Below, one piece after another: positions 17,384-26,238 of a stretch of 64,000 bases of DNA. Source of the DNA: DASXUL01 sp036504855 (GTDB lineage Bacteria > Armatimonadota > DTGP01 > JAKQQT01). Position 1 is the first letter of the stretch. Each line of letters begins with the position of its first letter. The notes beneath the pieces were generated by a model, which saw nothing but the letters and a program-made list of their open reading frames with translations, was not told where the DNA came from and made no database searches. The stretch lies in NCBI GenBank assembly GCA_036504855.1, contig DASXUL010000185.1, positions 21,921 to 85,920 on the forward strand. The letters run 5' to 3'. The translations under genes and the position numbers were made by a program.

Positions 17384-17872
17384 ATGAAGGCACGCAGTAT
17401 GGACGAGACACTGAACACCCTGCAGAACATCCTGTCGCGACAGATCGCCATCTATGGCGAACTGGCCTCGCTTGCGGAACAGCAGCGCGAGGCGCTGATC
17501 TACCGTCGCACGGACGCGCTCTCCGAGATCGCCGTCGCCCAGACGAAGCTGATCGGGCACTCCGTTCGGCTGGATCTCCAGGTGAAGGACGCGCTGAACG
17601 CCGCCGGTCTGCCCTCGCTCGCCGAGGCGATTCAGCAGGCGGAGGAGAAGACCAGCCGCCGCCTACAGGACCTGCGCGGCCGCGTGGTGGCCGCCGCGGA
17701 GCAGTTGTCCCGCATCAGCCGCATCAACGCCGAGCTCTTCGAAAACGCGATGGACTCCATCCGCTTTACCATCCAGATCCTTGCCGGAGCCGCGCAGACG
17801 CCGGAACCGTGCTACGCGCTGGCGGACAAGGGCCGCGGCGTGAACTCGTTCCTCGTGGACCATCACGCCTGA
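17384..17872 (+). CDS. flgN: Flagellar export chaperone FlgN-like
   Basis: A 162-residue helical protein immediately before flgK, as usual for FlgN, the chaperone of FlgK and FlgL. It shows a long amphipathic helix (LNTLQNILSRQIAIYGELAS then LAEQQREALIYR). The start is uncertain: the second ATG (17399, MDETL) has AAGG eight bases before it and fits the family better than the first. Confidence 0.8.
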   Translation: MKARSMDETLNTLQNILSRQIAIYGELASLAEQQREALIYRRTDALSEIAVAQTKLIGHSVRLDLQVKDALNAAGLPSLAEAIQQAEEKTSRRLQDLRGRVVAAAEQLSRISRINAELFENAMDSIRFTIQILAGAAQTPEPCYALADKGRGVNSFLVDHHA

Positions 17873-17887
17873 ACCGGAGCGTATATC

Positions 17888-19252
17888 GTGTCGTTCTTCG
17901 GACTGAACCTGGCGGCCAGAGGGCTTGCGGCGCAGCAAAACGCCATGAACGTGGTGGGGCAGAACATCTCCAATGCCAGCACCGCGGGCTATCATCGGCA
18001 GAAGGCCACGATCTCATCCCTCTCCGTGGCCGGATCGAACGGCCAGCGCGCCATGGGCGCTGGTTCCGACGTTACCGACGTCCAGCGCATGCAGAACCAG
18101 TTCCTGGATGCTCAACTGATGGGCTCCGGACAGAACCTTGGCCGGTGGTCAGCCGGCAAGGACGCCCTGGACCAGGTGGTGGCTCTCATCAACGAGCCCT
18201 CCGACACGGGGCTGTCTTCGGACATGAGCAAGTTCTGGGCAGGATGGCAGGACCTCGCGCTGCATCCGGACAGCGCGTCTTCCCGCAACAACGTGCTCCA
18301 GGCGGGAACCACTCTCGCCGGCAGCTTCAACCGCATCGCCAGCGGGCTGCGCGGGGTACAGACGCAGCAGGACTCGGCTATCGCCGCGAACGTTGACCAG
18401 GTGAACCGGCTGGCCGCGAAACTGGCTTCACTCAATAACGACATCACGCAGTCCTCCATCTCCGGCCAGGCGCCGAATGACCTCCTCGACCAGCGCGGCA
18501 CGGTTCTGACGGAACTCTCGAACCTGGTGGATGTGCGCGTTCAGGGCAATGGCGGCGCCGGCGACACCATCACCTTGGGCGGCCGGTCTCTGGTGCAGGG
18601 CAGCCAATCGTTCGCGTTGAGCGCGGGGCAGGACGCTAACGGCCATACCACCGTACTCTGGAAGGAAGACGGCTCGGCGGCGAAGATCGCTGGCGGCGAA
18701 ATCGGCGGCGAGATCGACATCCAGCAGAACGTGATCCCCGCGTATATGGCCAAACTGGACGAAGTGGCCGTGGCGCTGCGCGATCGGGTGAACGCCGTTC
18801 ACAGCGCCGGCAGCGGCCAGGACGGCACAACCGGCACGAACTTTTTCGTGGGCACGGACGCCGCCAGCCTGGCCGTGAACCCGGCCCTTCTGGCCGACCC
18901 GCGGCTTCTGGCGTCCGGCGCCACGAGCGCGGCGGGGGACGGCACGGTTGCCAAGGCGATCGCCGCAATCAAGTCTGAGGCGCTGGTCAGCGGTTCCACC
19001 CTGGGTGAGGCTTACGGCAGCTTTGCCAGCCTCGCCGGGACGCACGCGGTGGCGATGCAAGACAAGCTGGACGCGGAGTCGCAACTGTCCGCCCAGCTCA
19101 CCGTGCAGCAACAGAGCGTATCCGGGGTGAACCTGGATGAAGAGATGACGGACATGATCCGGTTTCAGCAGGCCTACAACGCCTCGGCGCGCGTGCTGAC
19201 GACGATGGATGAGATGATCTCCACGCTGATCAACAACTACGGCGCCCGATAA
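17888..19252 (+). CDS. flgK: Flagellar hook-associated protein 1 FlgK
   Basis: A 454-residue hook-filament junction protein. The N-terminus has LNLAARGLAAQQNAMNVVGQ and NISNASTAGYHRQKA; the C-terminus has VSGVNLDEEMTDMIRFQQAY and NASARVLTTMDEMISTLIN. It starts with GTG, with GGAG eight bases upstream. It follows flgN by 15 bp. Confidence 0.95.
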   Translation: MSFFGLNLAARGLAAQQNAMNVVGQNISNASTAGYHRQKATISSLSVAGSNGQRAMGAGSDVTDVQRMQNQFLDAQLMGSGQNLGRWSAGKDALDQVVALINEPSDTGLSSDMSKFWAGWQDLALHPDSASSRNNVLQAGTTLAGSFNRIASGLRGVQTQQDSAIAANVDQVNRLAAKLASLNNDITQSSISGQAPNDLLDQRGTVLTELSNLVDVRVQGNGGAGDTITLGGRSLVQGSQSFALSAGQDANGHTTVLWKEDGSAAKIAGGEIGGEIDIQQNVIPAYMAKLDEVAVALRDRVNAVHSAGSGQDGTTGTNFFVGTDAASLAVNPALLADPRLLASGATSAAGDGTVAKAIAAIKSEALVSGSTLGEAYGSFASLAGTHAVAMQDKLDAESQLSAQLTVQQQSVSGVNLDEEMTDMIRFQQAYNASARVLTTMDEMISTLINNYGAR

Positions 19253-19303
19253 CCGGATACCATCCCGGGGCGCGAGACTCGCCACCCGGATTGAGAGAGT
19301 GTT

Positions 19304-20221
19304 ATGCGAATCACGACGCAGATGATGAATACGAGCATGCAGGCGAACCTGGGCTCGGCTATCGACCGACTGATGACGCTGCAAAACCAGGCGTCCAGCG
19401 GTAAGCGCATCCAGAGCGTCTCCGATGACCCCATCGGCGCCGCGCAGGCGATGGGCTACCGCTCATCGCTGGCCAGCATCGCGCAATACTCGAAGAACGT
19501 GACGCAGGCCAAACTTCAGCTGGGGCTTGCCGACTCCACCCTGAGCGACGTTACGAAGGCGCTGCAGGAAGCCAAGCGGGTGGGCCTGCAGGGCGCCAAC
19601 GCGGCCACCTCGGACGATCAGCGCAAGGCGATGGCCGTTCAGGTGCAGCAGCAGATTGATAACATCCTGCAGGACGTGAACGCGACGAACCTGGACCACC
19701 ACCTTTACGGCGGCTTCGCCACTACATCGGATCCGGTGTCGCTCAACCCGGCCGGAGGTTCGCCCCCCTACGTGTACAACGGCGATGATGGCGTGACGAA
19801 GGTGGCGATGAATGACTCCACGGAGATCCAGACGAGCCTGACGGCGAAACAGATACTGAACTTCGGCGGCGCTGCCGATGCCAGCTCGCCGGACCTGATG
19901 ACCACCCTCGTGGGCCTCCGCGATGCTTTGAACGCCAACGATACGACCGCCATCCAGACGGGCCTGAAGAACCTCGAGGGGGGGATCCAGAGTACGATCA
20001 CGCTGCGCGGGCTGGTGGGCGCCCGGGCGCAGCAGGTGGAGTTGCACGCAACGCGGCTGAGCGATGCGGAAGCCACCATCAGCGAGCAGTTAACGTCCGT
20101 TGAAGACGTGGACATCACCAAGGTGCTCACGCAACTGCAAACGGAGCAGAATGTTTACCAGGCGTCGTTGCTAGCAACGAGCAAGATGGTGCAGTCCAGT
20201 TTGGCGGATTACCTGAAGTAG
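19304..20221 (+). CDS. flgL: Flagellar hook-associated protein 3 FlgL
   Basis: A 305-residue junction protein of the flagellin superfamily. The N-terminus (MRITTQMMNTSMQANLGSAI then LMTLQNQASSGKRIQSVSDD) and the C-terminal DVDITKVLTQLQTEQNVYQA are typical of FlgL. It joins FlgK to the filament. It lies 51 bp after flgK. Confidence 0.95.
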   Translation: MRITTQMMNTSMQANLGSAIDRLMTLQNQASSGKRIQSVSDDPIGAAQAMGYRSSLASIAQYSKNVTQAKLQLGLADSTLSDVTKALQEAKRVGLQGANAATSDDQRKAMAVQVQQQIDNILQDVNATNLDHHLYGGFATTSDPVSLNPAGGSPPYVYNGDDGVTKVAMNDSTEIQTSLTAKQILNFGGAADASSPDLMTTLVGLRDALNANDTTAIQTGLKNLEGGIQSTITLRGLVGARAQQVELHATRLSDAEATISEQLTSVEDVDITKVLTQLQTEQNVYQASLLATSKMVQSSLADYLK

Positions 20222-20295
20222 GAACCATCCGGCGGCGGTCCCGCCGGCGCGGCGTCGAGCCGGCGCAAAGGCCGGGACAAAGGAGCGAGTTGGAG

Positions 20296-20760
20296 ATGAT
20301 CGTTGAAACATCGCGGTTTGGGCGCGTGGAAGTGGATCCATGCAATGTCATCGAGATTCCGCGCGGGCTGATTGGATTCCCGCCGGAGCAACGGTTCATC
20401 CTGTTTGAGCACAAGCCTGGCGAGCCGTTCCGCTGGCTGCAATCACTGGATGACCCGGCCCTGGCGCTGGTAGTGGTGGACCCCCACATCTTCTTCCCGG
20501 ACTACGAGGCGGAGATCTCGGAGGAGGAGGCGCGCGCGCTGGGAATCGACGATCCGGGCGAAGCGCAGATCCTGACCACCGTGACGGTGCGCCGGTCCAT
20601 GGGTCAGATCACAACGAACCTGCTGGGCCCGCTGGTTATCAGCCTGCGCAATGGCCGCGGCGCGCAGTTGGTGCTGGACGGCGACCGTTATACGACGCGC
20701 CATCCCCTGCCGATGGCCGCGCGCCGCGAAGAAGAACCAAGCCTTTCATCGGTAGCGTAG
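20296..20760 (+). CDS. fliW: Flagellar assembly factor FliW
   Basis: A 154-residue FliW that binds CsrA and, alternatively, unassembled flagellin. Hallmarks are RFGRVEVDPCNVIEIPRGLI, GFPPEQRFILFEHKPGEPF, WLQSLDDPALALVVVDP and TTVTVRRSMGQITTNLLGPL. I prefer the ATG at 20296 because GGAG lies ten bases upstream; a TTG at 20290 is also in frame. It lies 19 bp before csrA and upstream of fliC, the standard FliW-CsrA-flagellin order. Confidence 0.95.
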   Translation: MIVETSRFGRVEVDPCNVIEIPRGLIGFPPEQRFILFEHKPGEPFRWLQSLDDPALALVVVDPHIFFPDYEAEISEEEARALGIDDPGEAQILTTVTVRRSMGQITTNLLGPLVISLRNGRGAQLVLDGDRYTTRHPLPMAARREEEPSLSSVA

Positions 20761-20779
20761 ACCGCGCAAGGAGCCCCAA

Positions 20780-21019
20780 ATGCTGGTACTCACCCGCCGC
20801 GCGGGACAGAGCATACAAATCGGGGAGGATGTGGAGATCACGGTCGTGGAAGTGCGGGGCGACCAGGTTCGCCTGGGCATCAACGCGCCGCGCAACGTTT
20901 CCATCCTCCGAAAGGAAATTCTGGAAGAGATCCACGCCGAAACGCGCCAGGCCGCCGAGGCCGACGCCGACGTTCTGGCGGAGCTCTCCGGGATCGCCGG
21001 GGAAACCCCCGGCCCATGA
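20780..21019 (+). CDS. csrA: Carbon storage regulator / translational repressor CsrA
   Basis: A 79-residue RNA-binding protein. MLVLTRRAGQSIQIGEDVEI and VRLGINAPRN match the consensus; the usual VHREEI is SILRKEI, which keeps the RNA-contacting Arg. The C-terminal extension is acidic, as in FliW-responsive CsrA proteins. It should bind GGA motifs in hairpin loops; two such hairpins occur in the fliC leader downstream. AAGGAG precedes the ATG. Confidence 0.95.
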   Translation: MLVLTRRAGQSIQIGEDVEITVVEVRGDQVRLGINAPRNVSILRKEILEEIHAETRQAAEADADVLAELSGIAGETPGP

Positions 21020-21025
21020 CGCCAT

Positions 21026-21047
21026 CCGCCCGCCGAGAGGCGGGCGG
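21026..21047 (+). terminator. Hairpin after csrA (possible terminator)
   Basis: CCGCCCGCC-GAGA-GGCGGGCGG is a perfect 9-bp GC stem with a GAGA loop seven bases after the csrA stop. No U-tract follows, so it may stabilise the 3' end or cause Rho-dependent stopping rather than intrinsic termination. Confidence 0.5.
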
Positions 21048-21483
21048 TAGATCCGGCTATCCCGTAACACGGATGCGGATCGGCGCGCCCGCTGCCAGAG
21101 GGCGGCCCCACACCGGCAACCACGTTGTCGCCGCCGCCGATACTGCCGCCCCCAGCCAGACTGTTGTCGCCGCCCGCGGCGCGGGTAGTAGGGCGGTGAA
21201 GACGCCTCCGGCAGCAGCGCCTCTACAACCAAATACCGCTTAAGCCTTCCGTGAATGCGTCGAAAACAAGCATGGAAGCAACCGACCCAACCGGGCACGG
21301 GGCGGGGGGAGAAAGCCTGAAGCCGCCTCACGCGGCCGACGAGAAGGCGAACGACAAGGCGCGGCCACTTTCCTCACGTTCGATGCGCTCGGCACAGGGC
21401 GCGCATACCATCTGCGCTTCACCGGGAAGCGCCACGTCCGGGCCCCACGGCCCAACTGTCAACCACCGGCCATAGGCCGGGCT
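21048..21483 (+). other. Long leader/intergenic region before fliC
   Basis: About 435 bp without a convincing gene; two short open frames lack motifs and ribosome sites. A promoter for fliC is expected here, but I find no clear sigma-28 box (GCCGATAA). A weak GG-N10-GC element starts at 21391 (GGCACAGGGCGCGC) but lacks the T-tract. About 50 bases at 21145-21195 resemble part of the fliC coding region near 22275-22325. Confidence 0.5.
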
Positions 21484-21529
21484 GGGAACAGGATGTTCCC
21501 GGCGTTGGAATCAAGGAGGAGTATTCCAA
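21484..21529 (+). promoter_or_regulatory. Tandem CsrA-type hairpins covering the fliC ribosome site
   Basis: Hairpin 1 is GGGAAC (21484-21489), loop AGGAT, GTTCCC (21495-21500). Hairpin 2 is TTGGAAT (21505-21511), loop CAAGGAGGAGT, ATTCCAA (21523-21529), directly abutting the ATG at 21530. Both loops show GGA, the CsrA core, and the second loop contains the entire Shine-Dalgarno AAGGAGGAG. Two adjacent CsrA sites, one over the ribosome site, mirror the Bacillus subtilis hag leader. Binding itself is inferred. Confidence 0.8.
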
Positions 21530-23083
21530 ATGTCCCTGAGAATTAACCTCAACAGCGCGGCGGCAAGCGCCGCCCGCAACCTGGCGGGCACCGACAACAA
21601 CCTGAGCAAGTCGATTGAGCGCCTGTCGTCCGGTTACAAGATCAACCGCGGCGCGGACGATCCGGCCGGTTTGGTCATCTCCGAAAAGCTGCGCGCTCAG
21701 GTCTCGGGTATGACCCAGGCCATCTCCAACTCGCAGGACGCGGTAAACCTCATCAAGACCGCTGAAGGCGCCCTCACCGAAACCAACAGCCTTCTTCGCG
21801 GCATGCGAGACCTGGCGGTCCACGCCTCCAACCTCGGCGCCAATGACAGCGCCTCCATCGCGGCGGACCAGGTCCAGATCAACTCCGCCCTGCAGAGCCT
21901 GAACAACATCTCCAGCCGGACCTCGTTCGGCAACAAGAAGCTCCTGGACGGCAGCGCCAGCGTCGGCCTCGGCGCGATCACAGGCGGCGGCGCCGCGGCG
22001 GGCTCCAACTCCGACATCTCCTCCGTCACCGCGGCCTCCACCAACTCCGCCTTCATGAACGCCACCGGCGACAACGCCGTCTCGATCAAGATCACCCAGG
22101 ACGCCGCCAAGGCCCAGTCCACCGGCGCGGCCGGCGTGGCCGCCGGCGCTCAGCTCTCCACCGCGGCGGGCTGGACAGCCACGACGACCTCTTCCATCAA
22201 GGTGAACGGCGTCGACCTCGGGACCTTCACCGCCGCCCAGACCGGCGACGACGTCATCAACGCCATCAACAACAATGCCACCCTGAGCCAGACCGTTGTC
22301 GCCACCCGCGGCGCGGGCAACAAGATCGAGATCACGTCGAAGCAGTACGGCAGCAGCCAGGGCATCACCGTTGAAGAGACCCTGCAGGACGCCACCGGCG
22401 CCGGCAATGCGGCAGCCTCCAACCTGGTTGCCACGGGCACCGTGGACACCGGGGACAACGCCGCCCACGCGACCACATCCGTGGCCTGGGGCAAAGACAT
22501 CAAGGGCACCGTCTCCGGCAACGGCGTGGGCGGAGGCACTGTGGACTTCAACTCGGGCTCCGGCTTCGTGATGAAGAACACGGCCGGCGACGCCATCACC
22601 TTCTCGAGCGGCATGACCGGCAAAGCGGCCAGCAACGCCACCTACACCAGCACGGTGACCGGTTCCGGCACCGTCTTCCAGCTCGGCGCCTTCGCCGGCG
22701 AAACGGCCGCCGTCTCGCTGTCTAGCGCAGCCGCCAACGCCCTGGGCACGGGCGCCTCGACGGTGTTCGCCAGCGTGGCCAACATCGACCTGACGACCAA
22801 CGCTCAGGAAGCCATCAAGGTCCTGGACGCGGCCATCAGCCAGGTGTCCACCACCCGGGCCAACCTGGGCGCCTTCCAGAAGAACGTTCTGGAATCCAAC
22901 ATCAACTCCCTTGGCGTGGCCAAGGAGAACATCTCCGCCTCCGAAAGCCAGATCCGTGATACGGACATGGCTCAGGAAATGACCAACTTCACCCGCTTGA
23001 ACATCATGGAGCAGGCGGGCACGGCCATGTTGACCCAGGCCAACCAGCAGCCGCAGCAGCTCCTGAGCCTCCTCCGCGGCTAA
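21530..23083 (+). CDS. fliC: Flagellin
   Basis: A 517-residue filament subunit. The conserved D0/D1 ends are clear: SLRINLNSAAASAARNLAGT, LSKSIERLSSGYKINRGADD and PAGLVISEKLRAQVSGM at the N-terminus; TTRANLGAFQKNVLESNINS and MTNFTRLNIMEQAGTAMLTQ then ANQQPQQLLSLLRG at the C-terminus. The central part includes a Flagellin_IN-like unit (VNGVDLGTFTAAQ ... AINNNATLSQTVVA) and a Gly/Ala/Ser/Thr-rich surface domain. It has the strongest ribosome site of the cluster, buried in a hairpin, and probably its own promoter. Confidence 0.97.
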   Translation: MSLRINLNSAAASAARNLAGTDNNLSKSIERLSSGYKINRGADDPAGLVISEKLRAQVSGMTQAISNSQDAVNLIKTAEGALTETNSLLRGMRDLAVHASNLGANDSASIAADQVQINSALQSLNNISSRTSFGNKKLLDGSASVGLGAITGGGAAAGSNSDISSVTAASTNSAFMNATGDNAVSIKITQDAAKAQSTGAAGVAAGAQLSTAAGWTATTTSSIKVNGVDLGTFTAAQTGDDVINAINNNATLSQTVVATRGAGNKIEITSKQYGSSQGITVEETLQDATGAGNAAASNLVATGTVDTGDNAAHATTSVAWGKDIKGTVSGNGVGGGTVDFNSGSGFVMKNTAGDAITFSSGMTGKAASNATYTSTVTGSGTVFQLGAFAGETAAVSLSSAAANALGTGASTVFASVANIDLTTNAQEAIKVLDAAISQVSTTRANLGAFQKNVLESNINSLGVAKENISASESQIRDTDMAQEMTNFTRLNIMEQAGTAMLTQANQQPQQLLSLLRG

Positions 23084-23120
23084 TCCGTGAGAGGCAGCCA
23101 AACGCTGCCGCCCTGAGATG

Positions 23121-23163
23121 ATGGGAGCCCGCCCCAGCGCAAGCCGGGGCAGGCTCCCCCATC
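23121..23163 (+). terminator. Strong GC hairpin after fliC
   Basis: ATGGGAGCC-c-GCCCC pairs with GGGGC-a-GGCTCCC-c-CAT around loop AGCGCAAGCC, giving a stem of about 17 bp, 38 bases after the flagellin stop. There is no long U-run. It probably ends or stabilises the abundant fliC transcript. Confidence 0.6.
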
Positions 23164-23184
23164 TCCTACAGAAAGGGGCAGTGT

Positions 23185-23556
23185 ATGAGGATTGACGCCG
23201 TCGGTCTGGGTGTTGATGTTGCGGCCCGACCGCCGAACACCGAGGTCGCTCCGAATCGCCAAGCCGCTCAACCGGCGCCGGTTCAACCGGCGTCTGGCGG
23301 CGGCGGCCGCGACGAGCGGGCCCAGGCGGATAAGGCGGCCCAGGCCCGTGAGGTAGATCGCTACGAATCGGCCAAGGATGCCGCGCCGTCTCTGGAGACG
23401 CGGATCTCCGTGGACCAGACCACGCATGAGACCTACGTGCAAGTTGTGGACTCGGCAAAACAAGAGGTGGTCGTAGAGCTGCCGTCGGAGAAGATCCGAT
23501 TGCTTTCCGAGAGCCTTGCTGAAGCGGCCGGCAAAAAGCTGGACGTGAAGGCGTAA
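23185..23556 (+). CDS. flaG: FlaG family protein
   Basis: A 123-residue protein with a disordered Ala/Gln/Pro-rich N-terminal half and a C-terminal FlaG fold: YVQVVDSAKQEVVVELPSEK followed by IRLLSESLAEA. FlaG proteins influence filament length and are usually placed between fliC and fliD, as here. AAAGGGGCAG lies upstream of the ATG. Confidence 0.88.
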   Translation: MRIDAVGLGVDVAARPPNTEVAPNRQAAQPAPVQPASGGGGRDERAQADKAAQAREVDRYESAKDAAPSLETRISVDQTTHETYVQVVDSAKQEVVVELPSEKIRLLSESLAEAAGKKLDVKA

Positions 23557-23620
23557 AACACACAGACTGTCTGCCCGTGCGCCGTGGAACGCGGCGACCA
23601 AGCGGGCCCAAACGCTTTAG

Positions 23621-23669
23621 GTCCGTTTGCTCCGGCTCGCGTTGATCGCGAGCCGGACGAAACGGGACC
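23621..23669 (+). other. Long hairpin between flaG and fliD
   Basis: GTCCGTTT at 23621 can pair with AAACGGGAC at 23661-23669 (one bulge), enclosing a perfect 11-bp inner stem TCCGGCTCGCG / CGCGAGCCGGA around loop TTGAT. It lies 37 bp before fliD. There is no U-tract, so it looks more like an mRNA stabiliser or regulatory fold than an intrinsic terminator. Confidence 0.6.
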
Positions 23670-23705
23670 GCCAAGAGGAACGCAAGCGCGCTAGCAGGGG
23701 ACACC

Positions 23706-25742
23706 ATGGCACTGACCGCGACAACATCATCAGCAGGATCGGCCAGCATCAGTGGCCTCATCTCCGGCCTGGATACGGATGGCATCATCACCAAGATGAT
23801 GGACTACGCGAAGAAGCCCGTAGCGATCCTGCAAGACCAGCAGGCCGGCTACATGGAGAAGCTCACCGCGTGGCAGAACGCCAACACCCGCCTGCTCGCG
23901 CTGAAGACCAACGCGGCCTCGATCGCCACCGCAGTGAGCTTCCAGACCAAGACCGTGAGCGTTAGCGATGACTCCGCGCTTGGGGTGACCGTGAGTTCCA
24001 CCACCACGCCGGGATCCTATACCTTTACGGTGAACCGCCTGGCCGCCGCCGAGCAGCGCCAATCGCAGAGCTTCGCCGACATGGACAAGACCACGATCGG
24101 CACGGGCTCCGTCACGGTCGGATCCGGCGAAAACACGCAGACGATCACCATCAACGGTTCCAACAACACGTTGGCCGGTCTGCGCGACTCCATCAACAAA
24201 GCCAACACGGGGGTCACCGCCTCCATCGTGGACCTTGGCTCGCAGGGCGCGCACGACTACCGCCTTTCCCTCGCCTCGAACAGCACCGGACAACAGAACG
24301 CCATCACCTGGACGCCCACCCTCACGGGAGGAACCGCCCCCGCGTGGACCGTAACCGCCGCCGCCCAGGATGCCTCCATTACGGTTGGTACCGGCGCAAC
24401 CGCCACCACCGTCACCCAGAGCAGCAACACGATATCGAGCATCTACCCCGGCATGGTGCTGACCTTGAAAGAGGCGGACACCGGCACAGCCATCAAGGTG
24501 GACGTGTCTGCCGACACCGACGCTCTGAAGGGCGCCATCACCTCGTTTGTGAATCAGTACAACTCGTTGATGGACTTCATGAACGATCAGCAGAAGTTCG
24601 ACTCAACCACAAACACCAGCGGCACCTTGTTCGGCGACTTCGCGCTGCAAAACGTGGAGTCCACGCTGCGCTCTGGGGTGCTGAACTCCGTTGTGGGCCT
24701 GCCATCGGCGATGAGCAGCCTCAGCCAGATCGGGTTCACCAGCGATTCGAATGATCACCTCGTGGTGGATTCGGCGACGCTGGCCTCGGCCATGTCATCG
24801 AACCCGAATGGCGTGATGAAGCTCTTTGCCGGTTACGGCGAGGCCAGCGACCAGACGATCTCATTCCTGGCGTCCGGCACAAAGACGCAGGCGTCCGGCA
24901 CGGCCGGCTACAAGGTGCGCATCGATCAGGTGGCCGCGGCCGCCAGGGTCACCGCCGGCGCGGCGCAGACAGACGTGCTGGCCTCTTCCGAGACCATTAC
25001 CATCAACTCCAACACCATCGCTCTGCAGGCGGGTTGGACCCAGCAGCAGGTGGTTGACGCCATCAATGCAAAGAGCACGGTAACCGGGATCACAGCGAGC
25101 GCTACGAGCGCGGACGGCTCCGGCTCCGGCAACTATCTGACGCTAACGGCCAACTCGGTGGGCGCATCCAGCCATGTGACCGTGCTGGACAGCGTCTCGA
25201 ACGGCGGAGTATCCACGCCCACTACCGGAACCGCGGGGTTTGGCAGCGCGATCGTTACAGAAGCCCTGGCTTACGGCGAGAACGGCAAGGGCTCTGGAAC
25301 CGTGGGCAAGGATGTGGCCGGAGCCTTCGGCGTTACCGTGAATGGCGTTACCACGTGGGAGGCCGCCACGGGACAGGGGCAGACGCTCAGCGGAGCCTCC
25401 GGAAACAAGAACACGGATGGCCTCCAGGTCATCTCCAAGGCCACCACAACCGGTGACCACGGAACCGTCACCCTGACGTTGGGGGTAGCGGCGCAGCTCA
25501 ACAACTCGCTGGACTATCTCACCGGCACGAATGGGGCCGTCACCACGGCGCAGACGTCGCTGAGCGCCCAGATCGACGACATTAAGAGCACGATCGCCAG
25601 CCAGCAGGATCGCCTGACGATCTACGAGGACCGCATCCGCACGCAGTTCCAGTCCATGGAGACGCAGATGGGGGAACTCCAGAGTCAGAGCACTTACCTT
25701 TCATCGCAGATCAGCTCCTGGTCCAAGTCCAGCAGCTCGTAA
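23706..25742 (+). CDS. fliD: Flagellar filament cap protein FliD
   Basis: A 678-residue filament cap (HAP2). ISGLISGLDTDGIITKMMDY at the N-terminus is the FliD_N signature; AEQRQSQSFADMDKTTIGTG, a Flagellin_IN-type ITINGSNNTLAGLRDSINKA unit and the C-terminal coiled coil QDRLTIYEDRIRTQFQSMET complete it. It is longer than the enterobacterial protein (about 470) because of extra Thr/Ser/Ala-rich beta domains in the middle. Confidence 0.95.
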   Translation: MALTATTSSAGSASISGLISGLDTDGIITKMMDYAKKPVAILQDQQAGYMEKLTAWQNANTRLLALKTNAASIATAVSFQTKTVSVSDDSALGVTVSSTTTPGSYTFTVNRLAAAEQRQSQSFADMDKTTIGTGSVTVGSGENTQTITINGSNNTLAGLRDSINKANTGVTASIVDLGSQGAHDYRLSLASNSTGQQNAITWTPTLTGGTAPAWTVTAAAQDASITVGTGATATTVTQSSNTISSIYPGMVLTLKEADTGTAIKVDVSADTDALKGAITSFVNQYNSLMDFMNDQQKFDSTTNTSGTLFGDFALQNVESTLRSGVLNSVVGLPSAMSSLSQIGFTSDSNDHLVVDSATLASAMSSNPNGVMKLFAGYGEASDQTISFLASGTKTQASGTAGYKVRIDQVAAAARVTAGAAQTDVLASSETITINSNTIALQAGWTQQQVVDAINAKSTVTGITASATSADGSGSGNYLTLTANSVGASSHVTVLDSVSNGGVSTPTTGTAGFGSAIVTEALAYGENGKGSGTVGKDVAGAFGVTVNGVTTWEAATGQGQTLSGASGNKNTDGLQVISKATTTGDHGTVTLTLGVAAQLNNSLDYLTGTNGAVTTAQTSLSAQIDDIKSTIASQQDRLTIYEDRIRTQFQSMETQMGELQSQSTYLSSQISSWSKSSSS

Positions 25743-25812
25743 GAACGAAACCACACAGGCCGGCACGGAAGCCTGCCTATCCAGGAAATCTCACGGAAGA
25801 GAATCACCCACT

Positions 25813-26238
25813 ATGGCACTGAATACCGCCTACCAACAATATCTCGACAGCCAGGTCATGACCGCAAGCAAGGGCAAGCTCCTGCTTCTGACCTACGACG
25901 GCGCCATCCGCTTCCTGCGCCAGGCGCAAGGGCATATGGCCGCGAAGTCGTTCGAGCAGCAGAACACCTGCCTCGCGAAAGCGCAGCGGATCATTCTGGA
26001 ACTGATCTATACCCTCGACACGAAGGTGGATCCGGATCTGGCGCATCGGCTGACGCTGCTCTACGAGTACATGTTCAACCGCCTCATTGAGGCGAACGTG
26101 CATGACAACGCCGAGGCGGTTGATGAGGTGCTGGGTCATCTTTCGGGTCTGCGCGAAGCGTGGGCCGATGCCGACCGGCAACTGACCACGTCGCCGGTGG
26201 AGTCTGGGAGCGAACATGCAGCCGCCTTTGCCGCCTGA
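25813..26238 (+). CDS. fliS: Flagellin export chaperone FliS
   Basis: A 141-residue four-helix chaperone that caps the C-terminus of flagellin. AYQQYLDSQVMTASKGKLLL, LTYDGAIRFLRQAQ and DPDLAHRLTLLYEYMFNRLI with EANVHDNAEAVDEVLGHL are all typical. Its 3' end overlaps the next gene by 23 bp. Confidence 0.95.
   Translation: MALNTAYQQYLDSQVMTASKGKLLLLTYDGAIRFLRQAQGHMAAKSFEQQNTCLAKAQRIILELIYTLDTKVDPDLAHRLTLLYEYMFNRLIEANVHDNAEAVDEVLGHLSGLREAWADADRQLTTSPVESGSEHAAAFAA

Noticed and set aside
21391..21404. Possible third sigma-54 promoter before fliC (GGCACAGGGCGCGC)
   Set aside because: GG-N10-GC spacing fits, but the T-tract before GC is missing and such matches are common in GC-rich DNA.
21251..21475. 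74-residue open frame between csrA and fliC
   Set aside because: No ribosome site, no motif and low-complexity composition; probably leader RNA.
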